DNA of 64,000 bases from Pratylenchus scribneri. Its lineage: Eukaryota; Nematoda; Chromadorea; Rhabditida; Pratylenchidae. The DNA is taken from positions 3,899,501 through 3,963,500 of the forward strand of contig JAQSEB010000010.1 in the NCBI GenBank assembly GCA_030063045.1, in the 5' to 3' direction. Below the pieces are notes generated by a model, which was given only the letters and a program-made list of their open reading frames with translations, did no database searches and was not told the DNA's origin. A program made the position numbers and the translations under genes. Of this stretch, positions 15,546 to 28,822 are shown in pieces (positions within the stretch are counted from its first letter, which is position 1; each line of letters opens with the position of its first letter).

Positions 15546-18130
15546 ATGTCATTTTCAGTCCGAATCAAAATGCATATTCATTACCCATCGATCGATCTTT
15601 GTTCATTGTGCCAAATCATTGGTCAGGATGAAGCGAGTAATTTACTGACAAAGTGTGTGGATGATGCCATTGCAAATGAAGTATTTGAGAAGGAAGAATT
15701 GCCGCCGGACACAATCCAACTGGACAAAGATACAATTATTATTGGTTAGCGGGGATTGGGTCCGAAAAATTGGTTCTAATTAATTCATTTTTTGCAGGAA
15801 ATGGTCCCGCTGGCATTTCATTGTCCACAATTCTCAGTGGTTGGCATCCATTTTACGATCTGGACAATCCACATCCGAACCCACAAATCCATCAAATGCT
15901 CAGCCAATTCCACAATGAATCGCTCCTTTTTCAGGTAAATATTTATTTCGATATAACAAATCAAATAACAATTATCAAATTGAGGCAATTATTATAACAA
16001 TTTCCATTTTTCTTTTCAAGGATTTATCGCCCATTTCGGATCTCCTCCAAACTGAATTCAACCAAAATTTGAATCCATTTGCCGCCCTTTACGATGCATT
16101 GGCCCGTCCAATTCCCAACGACGCCAATTATCATTCTTGCCTAAAATGGCGCCAAATTCCAACGCAAAGAGTCGATCACATTGTTCTCGGCGATTCCCCG
16201 GTTGGCGGTTCCTGGACTGGATATGAGGATGAGGTAAATGCTGGGAAAATACGAAAATTGATTGAATTTGCCAATTTAAAATTATTAAAAATCAATAATA
16301 GATGAGGACAGTGAGCATCAGCAATTGGATGGATTTGCCCGGTTATTCATTGGCACATGACTTCCTTGCCGATCCGGAATTTGCCACAATGCGACCAAAT
16401 GCCCGACAATTCAAAAATTATTTGATTGCTTATTCAATGGCAATGGGCATTGAATCCAATTTTAGGCCATTCACTCAAATTACACAAATTCAGGTAAAAT
16501 CCAAATTATCCAACAAAAATATCATTTTCTAATTCATTTGATGAAATTAATTGATTTTTAATTCTTTGGCCCAATTTATTACCTACTAAACTCCAGATTC
16601 ATTTGAGTTTGAGTAATTCGTCGAGGGTCTTTTCCTGTCCCCATAAAAAAATAATTAATCATTCCCTCCAATTCCCATCCATAATTGGAATTGGAATTTG
16701 TAGTCAATTTTGTGAGGGAATACTCTGTTTTGTATTTTATCCCATTTTTGGGTGCTCTTCCATTTTCTGCCCAATAAAATTCATTAAAATTCACATGAAA
16801 AACTTTAATCCATTTGAATTTGCAGAAATTGTGCGACCCTCAAAATGGACAAGAATTTTGGGAATTGAAAGGAATTCAAAAAATCAATGGCGAACAATTC
16901 ACATTTCGGTGCCGGAATGTGGTGATGGCTTGCGGCCAAAGTCATCCTCGCCAACTTGGGGTAAATTATTATTTCAGTGTTTTTGGACATTTAATTCATT
17001 TTCAGGTACCCGGAGAGAATGATTCGCCCCAATCTTCCCATCTTGTTTACAATTTGAGTGCCCTAAAACGTTGCCTTTTGACTGATGAGGAAAATGATGA
17101 ATGGCAACAAAATGAATCCAATGAATTTTGTCCAGTTTTGGTCATCGGCGATGGAATATCGGCGGCGGATGCAGTCCTCTCCGCACTGGCAAAAGGGTGC
17201 CCGGTGCTTCATGTAATCCGGCGAAATGAACGACAATTGAGAAGTAAGCCAAACAATGTTCGATTTTTGGAGGTTTTTAAAACATTCAAAAAATTCTAAC
17301 CCACTAAATATTTTCATTTTTATCCAAACAATATTAAAAACCCTTTAAACTCATCAATTTCCCATTTATTCATAGATGTGATGCTTTCCCGCCTTTCCTC
17401 CAGTGTCTATCCGGAATATACGGCCATTTTCCAATTAATGATTGGCCAAAGGGTCGATTCAAATTACACTCGAATGACCGAAACAAATGTGCTCGCCGTA
17501 AATGGGAATGAAGTGAGCCTGGAAACGGCGAATGGCCTCATCATTCAGGTATTTCATTCATTATTTATTATTCAATAGAAAATGTTAAATCGATTTTTAT
17601 ATTTCAGCAAAAATTCCGCTGTTTGGCAATTTGCATTGGCCGTAAATCGGAATTATCACTCTTGTCAGGGACCACCAAATTTGAATTCTCCAACGATTAC
17701 CAATCCACAATGGACCCAACACTTTTTGCAGTGGGTGCCATGGCCGGGGTAAATCAGCAAAAAATGCACAGAATTCTTCATTTATATATTTTTTTAGGAT
17801 CATTTTGTGCGTTATTTGGTCGGCGGTGCACTCCGCGTTGGCCAAATATTGGTGAATGCCCAACGAGAGAGGCGATGGGAATGGGAATCGAGGATGGAAT
17901 GCAAACGGTTCAAATGCACGGCCGCATCATTCGACATCGCACAGAGTGGACAATTCGGAGAGAAAATGGCCCAAAATCAAGGAATGGCAATGGCAAATGA
18001 TTCATCAAGAAATGGCACAATTCCACGCACAAATTCCGCAACCCCTTTGGTCCAAAAGAAGGAATCCATGATCAGTAGGGCCAAATCAACAATGCAATTG
18101 GGCGTGGGCAGCACAGTGACCACCAGTTGA
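15546..18130 (+). CDS. OSGIN-like FAD/NAD(P)-binding oxidoreductase
   Basis: Flavin-binding protein related to oxidative-stress-induced growth inhibitors (OSGIN1/2), distantly related to flavin monooxygenases. The first Rossmann motif is IIIGNGPAGISLSTILSG (15733-15830, split by an intron after IIIG). Family blocks follow: LGDSPVGGSWTGYEDE, SISNWMDLPGYSL, RPNARQFKNYLIAYS, NVVMACGQSHPRQLG, the second dinucleotide motif VLVIGDGISAADAVLSALAKG, and FAVGAMAGDHFVRYLVGGAL near the C-terminus. About nine exons; the 16498-16825 intron is the longest. Ends at 18130 after a low-complexity Ser/Thr/Met tail. The start MSFSVRIKMHIHY at 15546 is the first in-frame ATG; the initial residues are uncertain. 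It runs convergent to the UTP21 gene. Confidence 0.85.
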
Positions 18131-18893
18131 AAAAGTAGAAGAAATACAGCGAAGATCTTATTTTAATAATTTATTTATTAGACATTCCTCAAATTTCTAT
18201 AATTTCTGCATACTGATCGAATATTGAGGCCCATTTGCTCTCAATTTTTTTTTGTTAAATTTTGACTGAATCGCTTTTTTTTGTTAAATAAATGAGAAAT
18301 TGACAAAATTAGACTATTCATTTAAGAAGAATATTTTTATGGAAGAAGTTCGAATAATGAGAATAAAAATTTGAATATTAAAAATTTTAGCAATTAATGA
18401 ATAAAAAATTCCCACAAAATAAGTGGTAAGCCGGACGCTTGATTCTATTCAATTTATTGTCGCGATCGCGAGGATCATTCATAAGAATTCAAATTTTCGC
18501 AAAAATTCATTAATGATTTTGTCTCGATAATATTTTTATGCGGAAATTTGAATTTCAAGCTAATTGCCCTTTTGCGTTCTGAAAGAATTTTTGAAATTAC
18601 GCCAAAAAATTTTTTCGTATCGATAAATATTTTTAACTTTTTTGCCTTTTGTATCCAAAATTAATAAGAATCAAAATCGTCAGCGCCCCTCCGCTCTTTA
18701 GCTTACTGGTTAAGCATCCCGCTTTGATCAGAAATGGCGCAGGTTCAATTACCTAGCGCTCCAAAGAAAATTTTTAATGATCCTCGTTGTTAATAATGAT
18801 GTATTTGACCCTCGTTTTTCCATTTATAAAATATATTTATTCAACAAAAATGGCTTTAAAATAACAACAATTAATTTGTTGGGTAATAAAATT
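18131..18893. other. Convergent 3' intergenic region holding a tRNA-like repeat
   Basis: Separates the 3' ends of the OSGIN-like and UTP21 genes. Contains an 11-bp inverted repeat pair (18469-18479 and 18776-18786) enclosing a tRNA-like sequence, annotated separately; otherwise AT-rich with no gene seen. Confidence 0.6.
18469..18786 (+). repeat. Short element with tRNA-like Pol III box sequences and 11-bp inverted ends
   Basis: CGAGGATCATT at 18469-18479 is repeated inverted at 18776-18786. Inside, TAGCTTACTGGTTAAGC (about 18702) resembles a Pol III A box and GGTTCAATTACC (about 18743) a B box at normal tRNA spacing, but acceptor, anticodon and T stems do not pair well, so it is not a functional tRNA. 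It is probably a tRNA-derived SINE fragment or small MITE. Confidence 0.45.
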
Positions 18894-21800
18894 TCATATC
18901 AATGCACTTTTTGTGAATTCTATCAAATGTAATGTCCGATCAAAAAGTGTTTGCATTTCTTCTGTACTCCTCTTTTGCATTGCCAATATCCTCTCCAGAT
19001 TCTGAAAATAAATATTTGTTAAAAAAAATATGAAATCAAATAAATTTTTACTTCAGTTAATGCTTTCTGTCCTTCCTCCATTTGTTCTTGTCCTCCATTG
19101 TTTGTTCCCTCTTCCTCAATTGTCCAAAGTTGTTCATGATGAATGTTGAGAAATGTGGCCAAATAACTCTGAACCAAATCGAATTCTCTTCTCGTCTCAG
19201 AAATGGTGATCAAAAGTTTCAAAAATTTGGCCAATTCCATTGGGCCATTTAGCAATCGGATTTGGAAATCCAATGCCGAAAGGGACATTTCTTTTAATTG
19301 GGAGAACAGTTCGCAATGCTCTGTTTTTGATTTTGCTCTAAAAATGAAAAGAGAAATAATATTTTTAATTATTAATTTATTTGCCAACCTCATCAATGAA
19401 TTGTGCCATTTTTCTTGAATTGTTTCGCCCGGCCCAAGTCGTCTAATGCCAATTGCAATTGTTCTTCCCCCACTGCTGCCCTCTTGTTGCTCCTCCCGCA
19501 ATTTTTCCAAAGTGCCCTTGTCAAATTGGAATCCCTCCGGTGTGTCCATTGTGGGCAAAAAGAATGGTGCAGATTTCTCCTTTTTCGGTGCCTCTTTCGG
19601 TCTATTCCTCTGACGAATTTGTTCCAAAATAGGGAGGCCAGCCCATCGGCTAGGTGCCAATCCGGACAATGTGAACATTGATGAATGCAATTGTTCCTTT
19701 TCATTGGCAAATTGTTGGGACGAAGAAAATGAATTGGCCGCCGAGGATGGGCCAACACCTGCTGCACTTTCACATTCCGTGTCCATTGCCATTTCCTCAT
19801 CATCTTCTTCTTCATCATCAATTCGCACAATTCGTTCATGCGAAGATGGAATGGATTCTTCATGTTCTTCGCTTGCCTCGCCAATTTGGCCATCTTCTTC
19901 CTCTTCTTCATTGTTTTCGTCCATTTTTTTGTTGATTTGTTGAACAAAATTTGGCAATGGAATTGGATTGGTTGCATTTTGATGCATCTAAACAAAAAAT
20001 GAATTAATTATTTAAATATTTTAAAATTACTTCATCCATCGTTCTGGACACAATTGGCGAATCGGCCATGAATAGCCGTTTATTGGCCCATAAATAAATG
20101 CCCAAATGTCCATCGTGCAATGTGGCCAGCAAATCGCCTCTTTCATTGAATTCCATTCCAATGCATGGCCGCATAAAATGCATCACATCAATCAACATTC
20201 CGGATGATAAATTCCAAACCTAAATTGCATTCTAATAAATGAATGAAACATTCCAAATTAACCTTAATAAATCCTTGATTGTCCGCAGATAATAACCATT
20301 TTCCATCACTTGAGAATTCCAATGCGGTCAAATGCGCTTTTGGGCTCCAATCAATGTAATTTTGATGGTCCAATTGACGGGCCAACCTCCTTTTTAGGAT
20401 TTAAAAATTAATTCTAAATATTATTTTTACCTGCATAAAATGTCCACCACCCCAATTTCGCCATTTTTCAGTCCAACTGCCAGCAAAGAATTGAATAAAT
20501 CCAATTTGAATATTTCAATTCCAGCTTTGACTCGCATTTTTGCCTTCAATTTTGGCGATTGGCTAAATTCCCAAAAATGTATTGTTCCATCCATGGCACC
20601 GGTCACTGCATTTCGATTCAAAATGTCCAGCCCAATTCCGGACACCAGCGTTTTGTGCGCTCGATCATCCAATTTTTTCTAGAAAATTTTTTAAGTTTAT
20701 TGGTTTATTTTGTCATTTAATTGTCTATTAATTATATTAAATTGAACCAAATATAATATAAAATAACCTTTTTCCTTTGTTGTTTTGCCTCTTCATCCGC
20801 CGCCGTCCATCGATTTTCCAACGAAAATTTATATTTTCCGCTTTGCATATTGAAAACATCCACGTGGCCAGAAGAATAACCAATTAATGCAAAATTGCCA
20901 CAATTACTGACAAAAAATGAGGAAACATAGGCGGTCAACAATTCTGGTCGATTGGCAAATCGATCATGGTAAAGCTAAAAATAAATAAATTTAATTATTT
21001 TTTTAAAAATTAATTTTTACCAAATGATTGCCTCTTCTCATGTATCGACTATTCCATGTGGAAACCAACGGTGATTCTTCATGACTTAAATTAAATTGGG
21101 AAATGGATATGGATTAAATATGAATAAATTCAATTCAATTTAAATTTATTTTCCACCTGCAAATTAAATTGTCCCAAATTGATTCTCTGCCTCGGCTCAT
21201 TCCCATTTTTACAATTGGACCCAGGGACACATCAATGAATCGATCCTTGCTTAGATTTCCTCTTAAAAAATTAATTAATTTTTAAATTTAATGCAAACAA
21301 AAACCTTCTCACTTCCCTGGCCAAACCAAAATCCTTAACTCCATGAGTTCGTTTTGTCAAAAAATGGCGGACATGGCCATCCCGGCTGGTCGAAATGATT
21401 AAATCGTCGCAAAATTTTAAAGAAGTTGCCTAAAAATGTTGAATGGATTATTGAAAATTATTTTAAATTTAAAAAAAAAATGATTACCGGCTCTGAATGT
21501 CCCTGCAAAATGCCATTCATTTCGGGTGTGGAATTTTCATTTCGGCAAAACCATTTGATAATTTTATTATCGCCGCCGGCACTCAACATCAATGGTTGGC
21601 CAATGAGGAAATGAAGGAAATTAATGGATGATGAATTGTGCACATTTGGCAGTTGGCAAATCAATTGCCGACCATTCAAATCCCAAATGGCAATTGTGCC
21701 CTCGGAATTGGCACTGGCCAATGTGTCAACGCCATCCGTCCTGCACGAAATATGATTATTAAATAAAAATTAATAGGAATTTACCGAAATGTTAAAGCAG

Positions 21801-22770
21801 TAATTTGTCCAATTTGCCGAAATGTGCAAATTATTTTGTCGATTTTAATATTCCTCAAATGAATTTGTCCATCCTCCATTCCCATTCCAATAACATCGAT
21901 GGCCGTTGATTGTTCCAGAACGCGAATTGGGCAACAAAAATTGTCATCAGCCTGGAATTCATGAACTAATTTGCCACTTCGTAAATTCCATAGGCGCATT
22001 CGACCATCAGCGGCACCGACCAAAATCTAAAAACATTGATAAATTATTTGGATCAGATAATTATTAATATTTAATATGTAAATAAATCAAAAATAATTAA
22101 CCTTATTCAAATATGTGACCGGATGGACGATTGCAGTGATTTGGAATGATGCTGGATTGTCCAATTGAACAATTGACTGACCATTGCCAACATTGAACAC
22201 ATTTATTGCATTTCCTTTGTCCACAACCACAAGAAATTCAGTCAATGATAATAATAATTTGGCGCCATCATTTGGAATTGTCAATCGATATTCCAACTGA
22301 AAAGAATGCATTTTTAATATTTACAATTTTATGTTTAGTTTATTTTTTATAAATAATTTTGTGTTTAATTTAAATTAAAATTATTTAATTATAAAAAAGA
22401 AATGAACCTTGTAATTTCGTATTACGGCAACAAAATTGTTGAATGCCGCATAAATCCGATTCGAATCGGCAGTAATTAATGTGATTTTCGACTCCAACGG
22501 ATTTGTGCCAAAAGCCAATCGCAATGGGCTAACCGTAAATCCATGGATTTGGTTGTCAATTGCACAACAAATGAACCCATTTTTGTTTGAATTAGCATTC
22601 GATGGCATAAATGTTGGTGGAACTTAAATGCAAAAATTATTTTTTAACTAATTACTCGAAAAACCTGAAGAGCAAATTAGTCCCAAAGCTTTGTATGGAG
22701 CAAAAAGATTTGTCTCCATTTGGCCAAAATTGTCATTTTCGGCATTAATATTGTTGTTTTCCATCTTCAT
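18894..22770 (-). CDS. UTP21/WDR36, WD-repeat subunit of the small-subunit processome
   Basis: Nucleolar WD40 protein of the UTP-B complex, needed for early 18S rRNA processing. The N-terminus reads MKMENNNINAENDNF then LFAPYKALGLICSS, the family's opening block. WD-type blades are seen along 20000-22600, such as LVGAADGRMRLWNLRSGKLV, ASANSEGTIAIWDLNG, GYSSGHVDVFNMQSGKY, GAMDGTIHFWEFS and FSSDGKWLLSADNQG. The C-terminal Utp21 region holds SRWAGLPILEQIRQRNRPKE and SALDFQIRLLNG after an acidic linker (EDEEEDDEEMAMD). The last exon (18894 to about 19000) ends LIEFTKSALI. Around fourteen short exons. Last gene of the eight-gene minus-strand run; 214 bp after CDC16. Confidence 0.92.
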
Positions 22771-22983
22771 TATTATAATTCAATCAAATTATTTAACATA
22801 AAAATAAAAATTGTTTAAAAAACAATGAAAAATAAAAAAAATGATCTTTCTTTTAAAAAATTTATACATAAAATAAAATGTATCAAAATGTAAAAATGGA
22901 TTTGGTCTTGTTGACAAAATAATAAAAATGTGGAAAATGAGCAGCGAACAATCAAATTCAATCATCATCCAAAATAATATTTA

Positions 22984-25900
22984 TTAGGGCAAAGCCTTTG
23001 AATATGATGTGAATATTGGTGATGGAAGTGTGGCGGCGGAAATTGATGGTGGCACATTCCCGCGTCGTTGTGGGCCGCCCAACATTGGTGAGGAACAGCT
23101 CGCCGGCAGTCCAATTGTTGCTTCACTGCTGGCTCCATCCTCCGCTTCATCCTCATCCATTCCGCCAATTCCACTGGTGTTCGGATCGAGTTTGTCCAGT
23201 CCTCGGCTGGCCGGTGTTCTTCGGCTTCTCCTTTGTTGCTGTTGTTGATGATATTTGGTGCCTCCTTTTTGTTTGTAGCGTTCAATTACTGCGTCCAAAT
23301 TTTCATCCGGTTTTGAGGGCGCCAATTCCAGTGGAAAACGTTTTTGTAAATTTCGATTTGAAGAAAATTGCATCACTTTTTCCAGCGATGTTTTCACATG
23401 TTCATCGCCCATTCCAGGTTTCAGTGCCAATGATTTGTTCAGTGCGTCGACGGAAGCATCGATGTATGTGGAAATAATGTTCTTTGTGCCGGCATTCTCA
23501 TCAGCCCCATCAAATCCCGTAGTACCGCATTCCCCGATTAAATGGGCATAGCAAATGCCGATGCAAGCCCAGGCCTCGGCTTTGGCACTTCCAAGCAATA
23601 GTGATTTTCTGAAAATTATTTCGAATTCATTTATTCAATAAAAACAAATCAAACCTATGCACCAAAATGGCTTGTTCAAATTTGCCTCGTTTTCGGAGTG
23701 TGTGGCCAAGGTTGTTGAAAAGTGGCTCCCAAAAATCACTTATTTCCATCGAAAGAATATAATTCAATGTGTCGGTTGAATTCCGTCGAGTAATCAATCG
23801 AATTGCCTCCATAAAAATTTGTTCGGCTTCTTTAAATAAGCCAATTAATTTAGTTTCAATTCAACATTACTCTTGAATTCATGTTCCATATAGGCCACAG
23901 TGCCCTGCTCATGCAAAACAATTGCATTGGCGCCGGCCACAATTTCGGCATCATGCATAAAATCAGTGGCCAATTTGTAATTATTTGCAAAACAATATTC
24001 CACGGCAATGTAAAGTAAAGGTTCAAAATGGCCTTCCAATATTCGGGATGCCTTAAAAAATAAATTAATTTGTGCGATTTTAATTGAAAATAAAAAAAAT
24101 TATTCACTCGTAAATAGCAATTCATTGCTTGTTCATGTTCTTCAACGTAAAATAATGTATGCCCATAGGCCAACCAGCCTTCACCAAAACCCGAATTCAT
24201 TAGGGTGCATTTATCTGAAATAGATTTTAAAAATTCGTTTATCTTTTTATTGATGTATCTAGTATGTTAACTTTTATTTTAGTTTAGTGATGCGGTCTTT
24301 ACCCTTTTACCCTCATCAGCAGCAGGGCTGGGTTCCCTGAGGCTTGAAAATTAACTCCTTTTACCGCAGCTGGTTCTTTGCCCTCCTTATACCGGTGGTC
24401 CTGCTCGTGCTTTTACCCTCAGGGTAAATTGAGGGATAAACTCTCCCTTCACCGCTCACCGTTAAGTGCTGGTCTCTTTTCCCTGGGCTAGAAGTTAACT
24501 CCTTTCAACGCTCACCGTTGCCTGATCTTTTACCTCAGGGCTGGGAATTAAGTCCTTTTACCGCTCACCGATGATGGTCTCTTTCCCTCAGGGCTAGGAA
24601 TTAACTCCTTTCACCGCTCACCGTTGCCTGATCTTTAACCTCAGGGCCAGGGATTAACTCCTTTATCGGTGCTGCTCTCTTCCTTCGGAGGTCAAGTAGG
24701 GTTAGAAAATACTCTACGCGACTGGGAATCGAACCTTCGCCCTAATGTCCCATTTTCCTAAAACTAAAGCGAGCGACATACCAATGCGCCAATGGGTAAC
24801 ATGGTTCCTTTCCTTACAGCTGCCTTTAAATCAGTAGTATAAATAAAAGAAAACCCAAAATTTGGTAAGTTTCATACATTTAAATTCTAACCTTCCAAAT
24901 AATTCGACTGTAATTTTTCTATCATCAAAATTGGTTCAGGTCACCAATCATAGTTATACCCGATACCCCATATATTTTTTATTATATTGAAATAATAAAA
25001 CCTACTCAAGAATTTTTTGGCGGTTGTATATTGTCCAGTTGCGTAATAATAGCATCCAACCGTGTACCAGGTAATTTCCCTTTCTGGTTGCAATTTCACC
25101 ATGGAATGGCCAAGTTGGTAGAGTTCACTGATTTTGTTCAAATGGACAAGGCAACCAATATGGACAAGAAAACATTTCTGAAAAATTATTCAAATTAATT
25201 TAATAATATTGTATTAATAAGCCCCAAATCATACACTATAGTAGCCAAATTCATGCATAATTGTTGAAGTGATTTTGCATGCTTCTTGAATGCATCCTCG
25301 ACTGTAGAGACGAAAGGCGTAAGCCGATTGGAATGATAAATCATTTGAGTGGATTTGGCCAAGTTGTGTTGTTTTCAATGTTTTGGGCGGTTCGCGCTGA
25401 CAAATTAAAATTTAAAATTAATTAAAAAAAAAACATTGAGATCATAGATTTCCAATAAATTTGCGATTATTTTGTTGCCCGATTGATTTGTGGCCGCCGA
25501 TGAAGAACTAATAATGTCCTGAATTTCATTGGCCTTCAACAATCGGGAATCTATGGCCAAATGCATTGCCTCACTGCAATATGGATTTGAGTTGAGACAA
25601 TGTCTGAAAAATTAAAATATATTATAAAAAATGTTTATTAAATGTATGAATTAATTAATATAAAAATTGCTTTGCTTTTGACCTAAACCTAATAATTTGT
25701 TAAATATATCCAACCTTAAACATCCAGCAGCTGCCGGTCGGTTTTGAACCATCAAATAAGTTTTTGATAGCAAATGAAGCAATGAAGCTTCGAATTTGCA
25801 CTTCGTCATTAATTCATCGAGTTTTTCTTTGATGGCCGGGTCTCGGATTGCATCATTTTGGGCACAAATGTAGGCGGAATTTTCAGAGCCAATGAAAGGG

Positions 25901-26429
25901 ACATCATCCCATTTGCAGAATTGGCCAATTGGAAGGGCAATTATTCCCGAAAACATTTCCCGATTGAATAGAGCATTCACGTGGAAGAAGGCGAATACAA
26001 TGTGCTTCAAAAAAAGATCGTGCCTTTCGATCAGTGTTATTATTGTTTGCCAGGAACGAGCTGCGGTCAAAACCTGAAAAATTCAATAAAATTATGAAAA
26101 ATAAATTAAATGCTTTTTAAAAGAGGAACGAGAGGTAATTTAACATTTTTATTATTTTGATAATTCTAATTAATCTCGGCTTTTTAAATCATATAAAAAT
26201 AACAAACCGAAAGATAATGTGCAATTTGAGGGAGTCGTTGATTTAAAGAATCGCCTGGATCAATTGCCAACAATTTTTCGGCCCAAAATGCGGCTGTTTG
26301 TGTGTCCCCACTTTGTAAATGTTCATCCACTAATTTCTTTAATTCTTCACTTTGTATTTGCATCACATCCTCATTTTCATCGAACATTTCTTCTTCTTCA
26401 TAATCTAATAAATGAGATGAATTCTTCAT
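22984..26429 (-). CDS. CDC16/APC6, TPR subunit of the anaphase-promoting complex
   Basis: Scaffold subunit of the APC/C ubiquitin ligase; in C. elegans this is EMB-27. Tandem TPR helices appear throughout: AAFWAEKLLAIDPGDS, TYLMVQNRPAAAGCL, VGCYYYATGQYTTAKKFLS, GWLAYGHTLFYVEEHEQAMN, AVEYCFANNYKLATDFMHDA, VLHEQGTVAYMEHEFKS, NNLGHTLRKRGKFEQAIL and AWACIGICYAHLIGE. The C-terminal tail (22984-23300) is low-complexity with a Q/R stretch and is not conserved in the family. The start MKNSSHLLDYEEEE at 26429 follows a TTGAACAG acceptor-like site. One intron (about 24212-25008) is unusually long because it holds a tRNA-headed repeat. It lies 134 bp downstream of PUS7 and 214 bp upstream of UTP21. Confidence 0.9.
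24285..24815 (-). repeat. tRNA-derived SINE-like repeat with internal tandem units, in a CDC16 intron
   Basis: On the minus strand it begins near 24800 with a tRNA-like head: TGGCGCATTGGTATG fits an A box and GGTTCGATTCCC (24738-24750 region) is a near-perfect B box. The body down to about 24285 is built of diverged units of about 50 bp sharing CTCAGGGCTGGGAATTAACT and CTTTTACCGCTCACCG, five or so copies on the + strand reading. It is markedly more GC-rich than the surrounding intron. The tail before the 24200 exon is T-rich on the + strand (A-rich on the element's strand). Confidence 0.65.
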
Positions 26430-26562
26430 AATTATCTGTTCAAAATATTAAATAAAATTTGTGAAAATAAAAAGAAATAAAATTCAATTTTAAAAAATTG
26501 ATTGACAATAATTGATACAAATAATTTCATTTTTTAACAAATAAATAAATAATTCATTTTAA

Positions 26563-28764
26563 TTAAACAATATTATTTTTATGAGCCAATAATTCCTTCT
26601 CCAATGATCGCTGAGAATCTTTGCCAAAATCGGTGCGCATCAATTCCCTATGAAAAAAAGAATAAAAATATTTAAATGTTTAAAATGCATACCGTAACGC
26701 TATTGTGGCATAAGTACCCGAATCAAGATCAAATTTGATTTTTATGGCCATTGATGGTTGTTGATTGACAATTGCATTTTTGCCACTTTCCTTCTCTTCA
26801 TTGGATTTACAATTTTGTTGTTTTGGCACAAATTCACAATGTTGAAGAATTTGGTTGCGGTCAAAATATTCCAGCATTTCCCATGCAATATTTTTCGGCT
26901 TCACAATGAATGGACGATAAATTGATCCAATTGCAAATTGTCTAAAAAGTGTGCATTAATTTTAATAATTATTTATGATGAAGAAAACCTTTCGAGTTTC
27001 TGGAATGAATTTCCATTGATTTGGTCCATTTTTGCAATTTCTTCATACCATTTTCCAACTGAAAATTGATGATTTTCTTATTAAATTTATTTTGAACCTT
27101 CATTTTGAGGAAAATTAGGCTCGGTGGATGGAAGCGGCAAATAAATTTGTTCAATTTTCATCTTTTCCACATCGGTTATTTTGTTCCCTTCCTTATCCAA
27201 ATCACCTTCCAAAACTTTCAGTCCAAATATTTTTTTACGCCTTAAAATATGAATTAGGAAGCAAATTTTAATTAATATTTACTTTGTAATAATTCGATTG
27301 AAAACATCACTTTGATATGCGTGGATATACCTATAAATAATTCAATTCGATTATATTTCAAAATATATTTACATTGTCCTAACATCGCGTGGTAATGACA
27401 ATATTGCGGCCTTAAATGCATTTGGGCTTTTTACCAGTGTAGAGAGGAGATTTCGTTCAATATGTGTTGAATAATCGCCAAAAGGAAGCAATTTAAGTGC
27501 TTCGTTCGCATTGCCCGTTTCAGTGTAGCATTTTAAGGATTTTCGCATTAATTCTTAAAAAAATTTAAATAATTATTGAATTGAAATTCGAACCATTTGC
27601 CTCATTCCTCGGGGATAATAATGTGCGGATAGCGTCCTCCCATTTTTCAGCCAAAATTAATTTTCCAATTTCGGCCGTATTTACACCACAAGTGCCAAAT
27701 CGTTGTGAGCCAAAATAGTTGAGAAATCCATACTGTTCCCAGGCATTGACCCGTTTATTGAATTCATTTTGGTCAAAAGGCGGTTGAATATCTCTAAATC
27801 ACAAACAAAATATATATTTAATTAATTTAGAATAACCTTAAAATTATAAAAAATCGATTGCCTTTTGCATCACCAAGTTGTAATTTTGCGTTGGAATAAT
27901 TAAAATCCGATAGCCAAATTCGGGAAAAATGCAAATTCTCTAGCCTGGACTGCTCCATTCGATAAATGGCCATCCTTTGAACAGTTATAGCTCTACGATC
28001 TTTGGTGCCTGATATGGAAAATGACGAAGGTTTCAGCCTTAATTTACATAAAATTTATAAAAATTTAATATTAAAGTAAAACCCCAATTTCCTTGAAATA
28101 GTGCAAAGTGCGGAATGTGTGTCCATGTTCTCTTTTGTCATCGTAAAATGAAGAAAATCACCGCGTTCTTCTGGCCAATGTCTTCTTTTTCGATTATCAA
28201 TTTCTTTCCTTAATAAAAAAGATAACAAATTATTTAAATGTAATTCAAAATAACCCATTTGATTTTTTGACTTGTAATTGTCCATTCTCGCATTTAGTAA
28301 ACAATGATTCGCCATAACAGTCCGCAATGAACTTATGCAGTTTTTTGCGCACATCTTTTGTGAAATCCTTAATATATTAATTAAAATAAATGTAAAATGT
28401 TTTAGAATAAACCTTTAAATTAATTTTGCATTCTTCGATCAATCCATCCGAGACTTCTTTGAATTTCTGAATTTCACTGGCTATATTTGCGAATTCATTT
28501 GGGATCATAATTTCCTCTTTGTTTAATTCCTCCTTTTCGCTGCATTTTTCCATGTTGTATGTTGATTTTTTAATTTGATTGGGTTGTAATACTTGACCAT
28601 CAATGGGTATTTCGATAACAATAAAATCACTATAAAGTCCTTAAAATTTATTTTGAAAATGAGTGTTTAATTTTTTGGGTCTTACTTTTTATAACGCATT
28701 TTATTTCTGTCCAATCATTTGGAAATAAATATTCTTCCTCCTTAATATCATTTAAAGAAAGCAT
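26563..28764 (-). CDS. PUS7 / TruD-family tRNA pseudouridine synthase
   Basis: Converts uridine to pseudouridine in tRNA and other RNAs. Family motifs in order: FLHFTMTKENMDTHSALCTI, then SFSISGTKDRRAITVQRM, which holds the catalytic aspartate (GTKD), and NRFFIILR. The mid-region EAIRTLLSPRN-type segment (near 27600) and C-terminal block MAIKIKFDLDSGTYATIALR also match PUS7. The last exon ends ELLAHKNNIV at 26563. The N-terminal part (MLSLNDIKEEEYLFPNDWTE) is divergent. Around eleven short exons. It is the sixth gene of the operon-like run; a transposable element ends 63 bp upstream of its start. Confidence 0.9.
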
Positions 28765-28822
28765 TTTCTTTTCTACTTAAAAATGAAAAAAGAGTAAAAT
28801 CGGAATATTTTTTCGGAAAAGC

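Noticed and set aside
18690..18765. Functional tRNA gene
   Set aside because: Box-like sequences are present, but acceptor and T stems do not pair, so it is treated as a tRNA-derived repeat.
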